A DNA stretch of 58,720 bases from Sphingobacterium haloxyli (GTDB lineage: Bacteria; Bacteroidota; Bacteroidia; Sphingobacteriales; Sphingobacteriaceae), in assembly GCF_002980525.1 (NCBI RefSeq), contig NZ_PVBQ01000021.1:1-58720 (forward strand). Reading direction: 5' to 3'. The notes below the pieces were generated by a model, which did no database searches, was not told the origin of the DNA, and worked only from the letters and a program-made list of their open reading frames with translations. The stretch's first letter is position 1; each line of letters opens with the position of its first letter. The translations under genes were made by a program, and so were the position numbers. Below, one piece after another: positions 8,023 to 15,933 of this stretch.

Positions 8023-9221
8023 TATTTTGCTAAATAATCTTCTTCCAATTCTCTTTTTGATGGGAACGTGATCTTTGACCATTTTTTAATTACCGTTCCG
8101 TTTTGCAGTAGCAATACGCCGGGATTAGAGCGAACCATACTTTTAAGAGGGACGGCATCGGCGTAGAACGTTTCCAGTACGAGATCCATTTCGTCTTGAA
8201 GACCTCTTGCTACTTCTGACGAACTGGTGGTTAATAATAGTGCGCGGAGGTTATAGTCTGTCGCTAAATCACGAATTGTTGTATTAATGCGATCCAGCGC
8301 GATAATGTCTGCTAAAGATAGTTTGTCTACATAAGTGCTTACCACCACAAAGTTGTAATAAGGGTTTGTTATGATCTCTTGCGTTACATCATTTCCTTCT
8401 GCATCCGATATCAACAAATCCGGGATGGGGATTTGGTAACCTTTTTTGACAAGCTTTGATGTGGGTTCACCCATAACTTCCCAGTTGTCATCTTCCCAAA
8501 TGCCATCCATATATTCTTTATCAGTGACTTTTTTCAATTCTCCCGTTTGTTTATGTTTGATTTCATAGACGTATTCGTATACATCTCCTTCTTCTCCTTC
8601 GGGGAGTATCATTAGCTCCGGTATGTTATTGCCCTCCTTATAAGGAAGAAAGTCTATAAAAGGAAGGAAGTAAATGGTATAGGCACCTATCCCAAAAGAT
8701 AAAAGAATGACCAACGTACTGACTAGGCGTCTTGTAGTCTGATTGGAGAGGATAGGCTTTATGCGTGTTCTGTATTTGAAGATGACAAGCACGAATGCCA
8801 ATAGGATAATATCTTTGATAAACGATTGCCAGGGTGTTAGCGGGATGGCATCACCAAAACATCCGCAGGAACTCACGACTTCAAAAAAAGCAGAATAGAA
8901 AGTCAGGAAGAGAAAAAATATCGTTAATAGCAATAAACCCCAAGCTACTTTATTTTTATAGAATCCCAATAACAGGAATACCCCGAGAATGATTTCCAGG
9001 CCACAGATAAGAACGGCAAGCCAAATACTGTAGTCGTTGAGAAAATCCATGTTAAAAACCAGAAAGTACTCTTCCAATTTATAGCCGAAACCTGTTGGGT
9101 CATTCGCCTTGATAAAGCCCGAAAAAATGAAGAGTAAACCAACAAATATCCGGCTAAACCCTAATGCAATATCAATCGTGCCAGCATTCTTTTTTCGTGT
9201 GGGGTTAAAGTTCGTTTCCAT
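8022..9221 (-). CDS. DoxX/MauE-like membrane protein of the BT_3928 type
   Basis: A 399-residue inner-membrane protein. The first ~170 residues hold about five membrane helices in the DoxX/MauE pattern, with SCGCFGD between helices (a Cys pair also seen in MauE proteins). The C-terminal ~130 residues resemble a thioredoxin-like fold (NFVVVSTYVDKL, LRALLLTTSSSE, NPGVLLLQNGTVIKKW) but have no CXXC. A redox or transport role is only inferred. The start at 9221 leaves a 4-base gap after the DUF1599 stop; a start at 9242 would overlap it. It is coupled to aroK by TAATG. Confidence 0.8.
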   Translation of the reverse strand: METNFNPTRKKNAGTIDIALGFSRIFVGLLFIFSGFIKANDPTGFGYKLEEYFLVFNMDFLNDYSIWLAVLICGLEIILGVFLLLGFYKNKVAWGLLLLTIFFLFLTFYSAFFEVVSSCGCFGDAIPLTPWQSFIKDIILLAFVLVIFKYRTRIKPILSNQTTRRLVSTLVILLSFGIGAYTIYFLPFIDFLPYKEGNNIPELMILPEGEEGDVYEYVYEIKHKQTGELKKVTDKEYMDGIWEDDNWEVMGEPTSKLVKKGYQIPIPDLLISDAEGNDVTQEIITNPYYNFVVVSTYVDKLSLADIIALDRINTTIRDLATDYNLRALLLTTSSSEVARGLQDEMDLVLETFYADAVPLKSMVRSNPGVLLLQNGTVIKKWSKITFPSKRELEEDYLAK

Positions 9222-9225
9222 GAGT

Positions 9226-9774
9226 CTAGTTTTGTTCGGCAAGTCCTAGTTTTATAAGTGCAAAAACGGCATAGTTGAGCATGTCTTGATAATTTGCTTT
9301 CAATCCTTCTGATACGAGTGTTTGCCCGCCATTGTCTTCAATCTGTTTGACACGATGAATTTTCATGAGAATAAGGTCTGTCAACGACGAAATACGCATA
9401 TCCCGCCAAGCTTCGCCGTAGTCATGATTTTTGGCAAACATCAAATCACGCGTTTCATCTACTTTTTTGGAGTATCGCTGATCTACAATATCGTACGCCA
9501 AGTTTTCCTCTGCGTCTTCGAGCATCTCTAACTGCATCATCGCCATTACGCAATAGTTGACGATTCCGATATATTCTCCTAAAATGTCTTCCCCGACTTT
9601 CGAAACTTTTTTGACTTCCAGCGTCCTTATTCGCTGCGCTTTGATATAGATCTGATCCGTTATAGACGGCGGACGCATAATTCGCCAGGCGGTACCGTAA
9701 TCTTTGGTTTTCTTTAGAAATAAATCCTTACAATGTTTTATAACAATATTGTATTCGGTAGTCGTGTCCGTCAT
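9226..9774 (-). CDS. DUF1599 (Nmad1) domain protein, tandem duplicated
   Basis: A 182-residue cytosolic protein made of two copies of a ~75-residue unit. The first copy carries KTKDYGTAWRIMRPPSITDQIYIKAQRI (residues ~18-45) and the second KNHDYGEAWRDMRISSLTDLILMKIHRV (~114-141). The shared signature is KxxDYGxAWRxMRxxSxTD. The family (PF07659) has been proposed to act on modified nucleotides, but no biochemical role is established that I know of. It is the first gene of the operon running through aroK and GDPD. Confidence 0.85.
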   Translation of the reverse strand: MTDTTTEYNIVIKHCKDLFLKKTKDYGTAWRIMRPPSITDQIYIKAQRIRTLEVKKVSKVGEDILGEYIGIVNYCVMAMMQLEMLEDAEENLAYDIVDQRYSKKVDETRDLMFAKNHDYGEAWRDMRISSLTDLILMKIHRVKQIEDNGGQTLVSEGLKANYQDMLNYAVFALIKLGLAEQN

Positions 9775-9874
9775 TGTCGCTTGCCTTTTCTATTGATAGT
9801 CCTACAAATTACAAATATAATTAGAATATGTTTAAGGGACAGGTCATAAAAAGGTACAATTTGCTATTAAAGGA

Positions 9875-9931
9875 ACCATCATGATTTATTCAAGCCATAT
9901 TTGAGGGATGAATTATCGAGCTTGCAAGCTC
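9875..9931 (+). repeat. Short interspersed repeat, copy 1 (with 14-bp palindrome)
   Basis: Bases 9875-9898 match 52411-52434 at 21 of 24 positions, and the similarity continues loosely through a GGGATGAATTA-CGAGCT stretch. Here it ends in the perfect palindrome GAGCTTGCAAGCTC (9918-9931). It sits in the 285-base gap (9775-10059) before the HipA-like gene, which otherwise shows nothing recognisable. Confidence 0.4.
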
Positions 9932-10059
9932 CTGGATACTTATTTAACAGGCACTGGTTATAAATCTGATAGCTTCATCACCTTTAAAATAAAATTAAAT
10001 ACAGATGAAAAATAATTCCGTTCTTTGAGGTATGAAACATCAGATATAAGGACAGGACG

Positions 10060-10857
10060 ATGAAAATATTTAAACCAGAGATACGTGAAGTACGTATTAC
10101 ACGTTATATCCAACCTTTTCGGGAGGGAGGATCGTTGCCTGCTTTGGTGGATGCGGACGATGGATTTAGCTACGTCATTAAGTTTCGTGGGGCGGGCCAA
10201 GGAAGGAAAGCATTGATTGCGGAGCTGATCGGAGGAGAATTATGTCGCTTTTTGGGGCTTCGCATGCCCGAATTGGTCTTTGCAGACCTCGATGAATCTT
10301 TTGCGCGTATGGAACCGGATGAAGAAATACAGGATTTATTACGTTTCTCGGTAGGGAAAAATTTAGGTGTGCATTTTTTGAACGGCGCAATTACGTTTGA
10401 TCCGAACGTAGATGAGATAGGTGTAGAAGAAGCTTCCAGGATTGTATGGTTAGATGCACTGCTTATGAACGTAGATCGTACCGTACGGAATACCAATATG
10501 TTGATATGGCATAAAGAGCTGTGGCTGATAGACCACGGCGCATCACTTTATTTTCACCACACGTGGGATAACTGGAAAGAGCAGATGGAAAAACCTTTTG
10601 TACAAATAAAGGATCACGTACTACTTAAATTCGCGTCAAAGGTAGAAGAGGTGGATGCGCAGTACCGCTCTCTTTTTACAGAAGAAAATTTGTGGAACAT
10701 ATTGCAGATTGTGCCTGATGAATGGTTAGAAGACGAGCATAGGCAATCGAGTCCAGACGACGCCCGTCGCGTATATATATCTTTTTTGTTGGGAAGATTG
10801 GCCCATTCAGAAAACTTTATTAAACAGATACAACATGAGCGAGAGAACACTGTATGA
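10060..10857 (+). CDS. HipA-like kinase (HipA_2 family)
   Basis: A 265-residue protein resembling the compact HipA-like kinases (PF20613) rather than full-length HipA (~440 residues). Kinase landmarks are present: YVIKFRG with the likely ATP-binding K41, the catalytic-loop-like NVDRTVRNTNM (D139, R140, N144), and IDHGA (D158-G160) as the metal-binding DFG equivalent. It is therefore probably an active kinase; the substrate is unknown. It overlaps the DUF3037 gene by 23 bases, a pairing that recurs in many bacteria. No HipB-type antitoxin is present, so it is not a classical hipBA module. Confidence 0.83.
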   Translation: MKIFKPEIREVRITRYIQPFREGGSLPALVDADDGFSYVIKFRGAGQGRKALIAELIGGELCRFLGLRMPELVFADLDESFARMEPDEEIQDLLRFSVGKNLGVHFLNGAITFDPNVDEIGVEEASRIVWLDALLMNVDRTVRNTNMLIWHKELWLIDHGASLYFHHTWDNWKEQMEKPFVQIKDHVLLKFASKVEEVDAQYRSLFTEENLWNILQIVPDEWLEDEHRQSSPDDARRVYISFLLGRLAHSENFIKQIQHERENTV

Positions 10858-11218
10858 GTATGCTATCGTACGCGTAGTCCCTCGCGTGGAACGTGATGAG
10901 TTTATTAATGTTGGCGTAGCACTCTATTGTCGGAAACAGCGATATGCACAGGTCAAGTTTTACATAAACGAAGCTAAATGTAGAATGCTTGATCCAGATA
11001 TTGATTTGGAGTTAATTATGAAGCATCTGGATTCTTTTCAGCGTATCTGCACTGGAGATAATCGAGGAGGGAAACTGGCTACTTTAGAACAAGCAGAACG
11101 CTTCCGCTGGCTAACAGCAAAAAGAAGTACCATCATACAATGTTCGGTGGTGCATCCAGGTTTGTGCATTTCGGCAGAGGATACCCATCAAGAACTATTT
11201 GAAAAATTAGTATTATAG
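10835..11218 (+). CDS. DUF3037 protein, partner of the HipA-like kinase
   Basis: A 127-residue cytosolic protein with the DUF3037 opening (YEYAIVRVVPRVERDEFINVGVALYC, residues ~7-32). Its start lies inside the 3' end of the kinase gene (overlap 10835-10857), implying translational coupling and probably a shared function or complex. No catalytic motif is evident. What the pair does is not known to me. Confidence 0.82.
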   Translation: MSERTLYEYAIVRVVPRVERDEFINVGVALYCRKQRYAQVKFYINEAKCRMLDPDIDLELIMKHLDSFQRICTGDNRGGKLATLEQAERFRWLTAKRSTIIQCSVVHPGLCISAEDTHQELFEKLVL

Positions 11219-11233
11219 AAAGTGGAGTTTTTT

Positions 11234-11241
11234 TAAATTTG
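11234..11241 (+). promoter_or_regulatory. Possible -7 promoter element upstream of cysE
   Basis: TAAATTTG matches TAnnTTTG 28 bases before the cysE ATG. I see no TTTG at the right -33 distance, so it is a weak call. Confidence 0.35.
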
Positions 11242-11268
11242 AAAAACACTAAACCTCACAGATAAAAA

Positions 11269-12078
11269 ATGGAAGAATTTTATCGTCACATATATCAAAA
11301 ACAAATGGAAGTCCAAGACATGCCCAGCAATGCGCGTATAGCAGATTGGGCGATGCACGTGCTCCATTTGCTGTTTCCAGAACGACAATCGTCTCATTTT
11401 CAACATGTGAATGATGTACGTAAAGCTTTTGAAGAAGCCGAAGAAGAGTTGTTGGAATTGTTGATGAAGACAAAAGCGTGCTCGCATTGTGACAACAAAC
11501 TAATTGCGCGCCGTTTTCTAGAAGAGCTTCCTGCCATTTATGACGTGATGCTTACAGATGCGCAGGCGATTATGGATGGCGACCCTGCCGCACGGAGTCT
11601 GCGAGAAGTCATACGGACATATCCCGGTTTTACGGCTATATGTGTTTACCGCCTGGCACATCAACTGTGGAAATCGAACGTACCACTTATTCCTCGTATA
11701 TTGACTGAACATGCCCATTCCAAAACAGGAATCGACATCCATCCGGGAGCCCAAATCGGCCGATACTTATATATTGACCACGGAACCGGGCTGGTAATAG
11801 GGGAGACTTGTATTATCGGAGACCACGTGAAGCTATATCAAGGTGTTACACTGGGGGCGTTGAGCGTAGAGAAAAACATGGTAGACACCCAACGTCATCC
11901 CATTATTGAAGATCATGTGATAATCTACGCAGGTGCGACAATTTTAGGGGGGCAAACGGTGGTCGGTCATCACTCCATTATTGGCGGAAACGTATGGCTG
12001 ACTTCGAGTGTAGATCCTTATACTACGGTTTACCATCAGCCTAATTCTAAATTTATTGACTCAAAACCTATCGCATAA
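11269..12078 (+). CDS. cysE: Serine O-acetyltransferase
   Basis: Makes O-acetylserine from serine and acetyl-CoA, the first step of cysteine synthesis. It has 269 residues. A helical N-terminal region (~1-130) precedes a left-handed beta-helix of hexapeptide repeats (~145-255). It contains HAHSKTGIDIHPGA (catalytic His region), DHGTGLVIGETCIIGD, and VKLYQGVTLGAL, the acetyl-CoA and serine site. The longer helical N-terminus resembles the EpsC/SatA-type enzymes of Bacteroidota. Its stop overlaps the start of cysM as TAATG, so the two steps are translationally coupled. Confidence 0.94.
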   Translation: MEEFYRHIYQKQMEVQDMPSNARIADWAMHVLHLLFPERQSSHFQHVNDVRKAFEEAEEELLELLMKTKACSHCDNKLIARRFLEELPAIYDVMLTDAQAIMDGDPAARSLREVIRTYPGFTAICVYRLAHQLWKSNVPLIPRILTEHAHSKTGIDIHPGAQIGRYLYIDHGTGLVIGETCIIGDHVKLYQGVTLGALSVEKNMVDTQRHPIIEDHVIIYAGATILGGQTVVGHHSIIGGNVWLTSSVDPYTTVYHQPNSKFIDSKPIA

Positions 12079-12950
12079 TGGGGAAATTGATAGATACCAT
12101 CGGTAATACACCCCTTGTGGAAATTACTTCTTTTCATGACAATTCCAACGTCAAGATTTTTGCTAAAATGGAGGGAAATAATCCAGCTGGTTCGGTGAAA
12201 GACAGGGCTGCATTGAATATGATCCGCTCGGCATTGGAAAGAGGAGAGATTACGAAAGAATCGAGATTGATTGAGGCCACCTCTGGTAATACCGGTATTG
12301 CCTTGGCGATGATCGCAGGTCTGTATGGCCTGGAACTGGAATTGGTTATGCCGTCTACTTCTACGCGTGAACGAACACTAACGATGGAAGCATATGGTGC
12401 GAAGGTAACGCTATTGGATAATATGGAAACCTGTCGTGATTATGCAGAAGAAAAAGCAGCTTCGGGAGATTACTTTATTTTAAATCAGTTTGCGAACCCA
12501 GATAACTATAAAGCCCATATCAAGTCGACAGGGCCGGAAATCTGGCGGGATACCGAAGGAAAGATTACACACTTTGTAAGTGCTATGGGGACAACAGGTA
12601 CGATTATGGGGTGTTCGATGTTCTTAAAAAATGAAAATCCGGACATTCAGGTTGTTGGTTGTCAGCCGACAGAGGAATCTTCTATACCTGGGATTCGCCG
12701 GTGGCCAGCAGCATATTTGCCTAAAATATTCGATGCTTCGCGTGTAGATCGCGTGATTGATATTGCTCAACAAGATGCTGTTGGACGAACGCGGGAGTTA
12801 GTCAGACGAGAGGGGATTTTTGCCGGTATGAGTACTGGTGGTGCGTTTCATGCAGCGTTACAGGTAGCCAACGAGATCGATGAGGGTGTGGTTGTTTTTG
12901 TAGCCTGTGATCGCGGCGACCGTTATTTAAGCTCAGATTTGTTTGGGTAG
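12078..12950 (+). CDS. cysM: Cysteine synthase B (O-acetylserine sulfhydrylase)
   Basis: A PLP enzyme converting O-acetylserine and sulfide (or thiosulfate) to cysteine. It has 290 residues. The PLP Schiff-base lysine is K41 in NPAGSVKDRAA. The substrate loop is TSGNTGIALA (~67-76), the PLP phosphate loop is MGTTGTIMG, and STGGAFHAA holds the Ser that contacts the pyridine nitrogen. The short length and IRRWP segment favour CysM over CysK. It is the last gene of the cysE-cysM operon, followed by a strong hairpin. Confidence 0.94.
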   Translation: MGKLIDTIGNTPLVEITSFHDNSNVKIFAKMEGNNPAGSVKDRAALNMIRSALERGEITKESRLIEATSGNTGIALAMIAGLYGLELELVMPSTSTRERTLTMEAYGAKVTLLDNMETCRDYAEEKAASGDYFILNQFANPDNYKAHIKSTGPEIWRDTEGKITHFVSAMGTTGTIMGCSMFLKNENPDIQVVGCQPTEESSIPGIRRWPAAYLPKIFDASRVDRVIDIAQQDAVGRTRELVRREGIFAGMSTGGAFHAALQVANEIDEGVVVFVACDRGDRYLSSDLFG

Positions 12951-12990
12951 CTTTTCAGCCCGCAGTTTGATAAGGCGGGCTGAAAGCTCC
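12951..12990. terminator. Terminator between cysM and a convergent gene
   Basis: An 11-bp stem, TTTCAGCCCGC (12953-12963) with GCGGGCTGAAA (12975-12985), then a T-rich stretch. It sits between the cysM stop and the convergent gene ending at 12996. Confidence 0.8.
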
Positions 12991-12995
12991 TTATT

Positions 12996-13691
12996 TTATT
13001 TATTATCTCTACTCCAAATTTCGTATATCGGAGCACCTTTGGAACTCAAACCGCTATGGTGCCAGGATCTGTCTTTTAATTCGCCGTCAAAGCTCAAATT
13101 AGCACCGACACGCGAATTGTCCCGCGAGAAAAATACGATATGTTCACTGTATTTACCATCAGTAAACGTATAATGTCCCCCTCCTGTACCGGAGAAAGTC
13201 TTCGCTCCTGGATCTATAGCCATCCATTGGAAATACCCATCCACCAGGAGCTTAATGGTTTTGCGGGTACCACTTTGATGTATTTGGACGAGGTCGTTGT
13301 CTTGTTTTCGTCCGGTTATTCGCCATAACCCATCCAAATCTTGCGCTTTAGCCGCTTCCTTTTTCCATACTTGTCCAGATTGTTCCTGTATACCGTTAGC
13401 ATTAGCAGTCAAAGCAAAGCTTTTTGTTTGACCAATGGCGTCGGTATCAATATCATTATATTCTACCTGAACATCTAACGTCCCATCCTGATAGGTATAG
13501 GGACCGCCGAAAGTTGATACATAAGCGTCATCCTTATAGGTGGTTTGAGAAGAATATCCATCAATAAACATCCAAACGATATTTGTATCGTCCTTTTTTG
13601 TAGTATATACGCCCTTAAGATCTGGAACTGTTTGTGCGATCATCAGTGTAGTGATAAACATTAAAACAGTCGATAAAATTAATTTCCTCAT
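12996..13691 (-). CDS. Secreted protein of two lipocalin-like repeats, function unknown
   Basis: A 231-residue protein starting MRKLILSTVLMFITTLMIAQ (Sec signal, cleavage near residue 20). The mature part has two related halves. Half 1 has LKGVY, MFIDGYSSQTTY and FGGPYTYQDGTLDVQVEYND; half 2 has LDGLWRI, LLVDGYFQWMAI and GGGHYTFTDGKYSEHIVFF. Both share the order L-x-G-x-W/Y, xxVDGYxQ, GG-x-YTxxDG. This suggests a duplicated small beta-barrel (lipocalin-like) domain, probably ligand binding, in the periplasm. An upstream ATG at 13715 would spoil the signal peptide. I do not recognise a named family. Confidence 0.68.
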   Translation of the reverse strand: MRKLILSTVLMFITTLMIAQTVPDLKGVYTTKKDDTNIVWMFIDGYSSQTTYKDDAYVSTFGGPYTYQDGTLDVQVEYNDIDTDAIGQTKSFALTANANGIQEQSGQVWKKEAAKAQDLDGLWRITGRKQDNDLVQIHQSGTRKTIKLLVDGYFQWMAIDPGAKTFSGTGGGHYTFTDGKYSEHIVFFSRDNSRVGANLSFDGELKDRSWHHSGLSSKGAPIYEIWSRDNK

Positions 13692-13798
13692 GGTATGTCT
13701 ATGTTGGTCCAACATAAAAGTAACAAATTATACTAAGACATGTTTTTTTCTTTCGATTTTCCGTTTCTATCACACAAAATATGCCTTTGCGGGTTAAG

Positions 13799-15283
13799 AT
13801 GATAATGAGATTACTACAGTATTGTTTGTTGTTGACGGTTTTATCGTTATGTAACGTTAACGCAGATGCTCAACATTTCGGATTCCTACATGGTGTCGAC
13901 ACAACCATACAATTGTTGGACACGAGTCGGCATGCGCGTTGGGGGCAACGCTCACAAGTTCATTCACGGCCTAGCTTTGCCCGCACAGCAGAAGAGCCAA
14001 AAAGAGAAAAGAAATTTTGGAGAGCAGGTAGTGAATGGTTTTTGGCGCAAGCCTTTCCCGCTACTTTTAATCGGTTTATTACGAAAGATCCCTATTCCTA
14101 CATCAGTTTTAAAAATTTCATCAACCATCAACGGTTTTCTGCCTGGGACTGGGACGACAACCAGTTTACTACCAATCATTTAGATCATCCTTATCATGGG
14201 CAGCTTTATTTTAATGCTTTCAGAAGTAATGGCTACAACTTTTATCAGTCCAGTATCGCTACGTTGGCTGGAAGTTACCTTTGGGAAACGGGTGGCGAAA
14301 CGCAAGCCCCCTCGATTAACGATTTAATAAATACCACCTATGGTGGAATTATTCTGGGAGAAATGACACACCGTATTGCCCGTAATATTTTAGGAAGAGG
14401 AAGTAGGTATCCCCGTTTAAGAACTTCGAATGAAATAGGCGCATTTTTTGTTAATCCGGTGAATGGTCTAAACCGTCTGCTGGATGGTAAATGGGGTAAG
14501 GTTGACAAATACAACGCCGTCGATTCTTCCGCGATATGGACAGAAGTCAATATAGGAATGCGTCGGTTTGATGCACAGGAGGGGGATATTGTGGAAAAAG
14601 GAAAAAACGGGTCATATGGGCGGCTCAGACTATGGTATAGTAACGGTCTCCAAAATTTAAAACGCCCGTTTGATCAGTTCTATGTGAACCTGGAATTTGG
14701 CAAAGGAGACAGCACCTTTATAAATGCCGTGAATGTACATGCGCTTTTGTATGGCAATAAGTTTTTCAAGACCAAGCGTGGCGAACATTACGGGGTACTA
14801 AGCGCTAATTACGATTTTTACAATAATGACGCATTTTTTTATGGAGCACAGAACTTAATTTATAACTGGAATTCCGAGTTTCGATATAAAAAGCAGAATC
14901 GGCTCAACATGAGTTTGGGTGTGGGGGCAATTCTATTGGCAGCTGTACCGGATCCTTATTTGCTATATGGTGCAAGCCGGAATTATAATTACGGTTCGGG
15001 GGCGGGGTATCGCTACCGTGCCGAATTAAGTGTACTGAACCGGTTGCTTATCACAGGCGACTACAATGGTGGTGTCTTTTTCACCGTTAGCGGAAACGAA
15101 TCGTATTATATTTTGCACGCCGCGACGCTAGAGGCCAGCTTACGCGTCATTAAGAGTTTCTCCCTAAATGTTAGCTCTGGCTATTTTGCATTGGAAGGGC
15201 ATTTCGAAGATGAACAGTACGCTGATTTTAATCGAAAATTTCCATTTGGCCGGATATCGATAGGATATAACGTCCGGTTCTAG
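13799..15283 (+). CDS. DUF3943 family outer-membrane protein
   Basis: A ~494-residue protein with a Sec signal (MIMRLLQYCLLLTVLSLCNVNADAQ). After a ~90-residue linker comes a region typical of DUF3943 proteins: NHLDHPYHGQLYFNAFRSNGYNF followed by SSIATLAGSYLWE and INTTYGGIILGEMTHRI. Aromatic-rich strands then run to a C-terminal FGRISIGYNVRF, as expected of a beta-barrel. The role is unknown. An ATG 18 bases upstream (13781) is in frame; I prefer 13799 or 13805 because they place the basic residue directly before the hydrophobic core. It is monocistronic and ends 20 bases before a convergent acetyltransferase gene. Confidence 0.75.
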   Translation: MIMRLLQYCLLLTVLSLCNVNADAQHFGFLHGVDTTIQLLDTSRHARWGQRSQVHSRPSFARTAEEPKREKKFWRAGSEWFLAQAFPATFNRFITKDPYSYISFKNFINHQRFSAWDWDDNQFTTNHLDHPYHGQLYFNAFRSNGYNFYQSSIATLAGSYLWETGGETQAPSINDLINTTYGGIILGEMTHRIARNILGRGSRYPRLRTSNEIGAFFVNPVNGLNRLLDGKWGKVDKYNAVDSSAIWTEVNIGMRRFDAQEGDIVEKGKNGSYGRLRLWYSNGLQNLKRPFDQFYVNLEFGKGDSTFINAVNVHALLYGNKFFKTKRGEHYGVLSANYDFYNNDAFFYGAQNLIYNWNSEFRYKKQNRLNMSLGVGAILLAAVPDPYLLYGASRNYNYGSGAGYRYRAELSVLNRLLITGDYNGGVFFTVSGNESYYILHAATLEASLRVIKSFSLNVSSGYFALEGHFEDEQYADFNRKFPFGRISIGYNVRF

Positions 15284-15303
15284 GCCCAGAAGCGACGAGG
15301 CAG

Positions 15304-15867
15304 TCACGGCAACGAAAACTGTAAGTGCGTTAATTCTTTCTCGAAGAGCTCGACATCCCGTACAGGTTTGAAGCCCATGTTTAAATAGAGTTTCTGTGCT
15401 TTTGGGTTTTCTTTGTCTACCAATAAACCTAACACTTCTTTTTGTCTATATACAAAAAGATCAATGGCGTAAAGCAATAAGATTTTTCCAATGCCTTTCC
15501 CCCGTGCAGCAGCTGATACTGCTAGGGTGTCAATATAAACTTCCCCAGCCTGTGTTTCATTGCCGAAGTTCAGTTCCCTATTAAAATGTGCGTTTAAATA
15601 GGAGAGGATAGGCGCACGTAACTGTTCTAGCGCATCTCCGCGATAAAGACAGATTTGTCCGATGATGCTCCCATCTTCTTCCGCGACGATGATATGTTCG
15701 TAGCTGTATTGGTTCCCAGTTTGCGCGATTTGGTGTGCCAGAAAAGTTATTGCTTTTTGCTGGTGGCGTTCACCAATAAAATAGTAAATAATATCTTCCA
15801 TGGCCATCAACATGATGGGCGCTATTGCATTTGCATCAGTGGGTAGAGCTTGTCTAATCTGTAACAT
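15304..15867 (-). CDS. GNAT-family N-acetyltransferase
   Basis: A 187-residue acetyl-CoA-dependent acyltransferase. The GNAT core is visible: the strand IIVAEEDGSIIGQICLYRG (~60-78), the acetyl-CoA motif A TLAVSAAARGKGIGKILLLYAI (R/Q-x-x-G-x-G as RGKGIG, ~133-138), and motif B LLVDKENPKAQKLYLNMGFKPV. The substrate cannot be inferred. It lies downstream of trigger factor on the same strand, but a strong hairpin separates the two, so it is probably independently expressed. Confidence 0.88.
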   Translation of the reverse strand: MLQIRQALPTDANAIAPIMLMAMEDIIYYFIGERHQQKAITFLAHQIAQTGNQYSYEHIIVAEEDGSIIGQICLYRGDALEQLRAPILSYLNAHFNRELNFGNETQAGEVYIDTLAVSAAARGKGIGKILLLYAIDLFVYRQKEVLGLLVDKENPKAQKLYLNMGFKPVRDVELFEKELTHLQFSLP

Positions 15868-15880
15868 CTTTCAAAAAAAC

Positions 15881-15913
15881 AATAAAGGCTACCCCAAAAA
15901 GGTAGCCTTTATT
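15881..15913 (-). terminator. Terminator of trigger factor gene
   Basis: A perfect 13-bp stem, AATAAAGGCTACC (15881-15893) with GGTAGCCTTTATT (15901-15913), 21 bases past the tig stop on the minus strand. Confidence 0.83.
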
Positions 15914-15933
15914 TGTGGTATTTTTAAGACAGC

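Noticed and set aside
10060..11218. Classical hipBA toxin-antitoxin module
   Set aside because: There is no HipB-like helix-turn-helix gene next to the kinase, the kinase is of the short HipA_2 type, and DUF3037 is not an Xre regulator.
11219..11268. SAM or cysteine-related riboswitch before cysE
   Set aside because: The leader is only about 50 bases and shows no conserved aptamer pairing.
13770..13800. Promoter with TATGCCTTTG before the DUF3943 gene
   Set aside because: The spacing between TA and TTTG is four rather than two, and no -33 element fits, so I did not list it.
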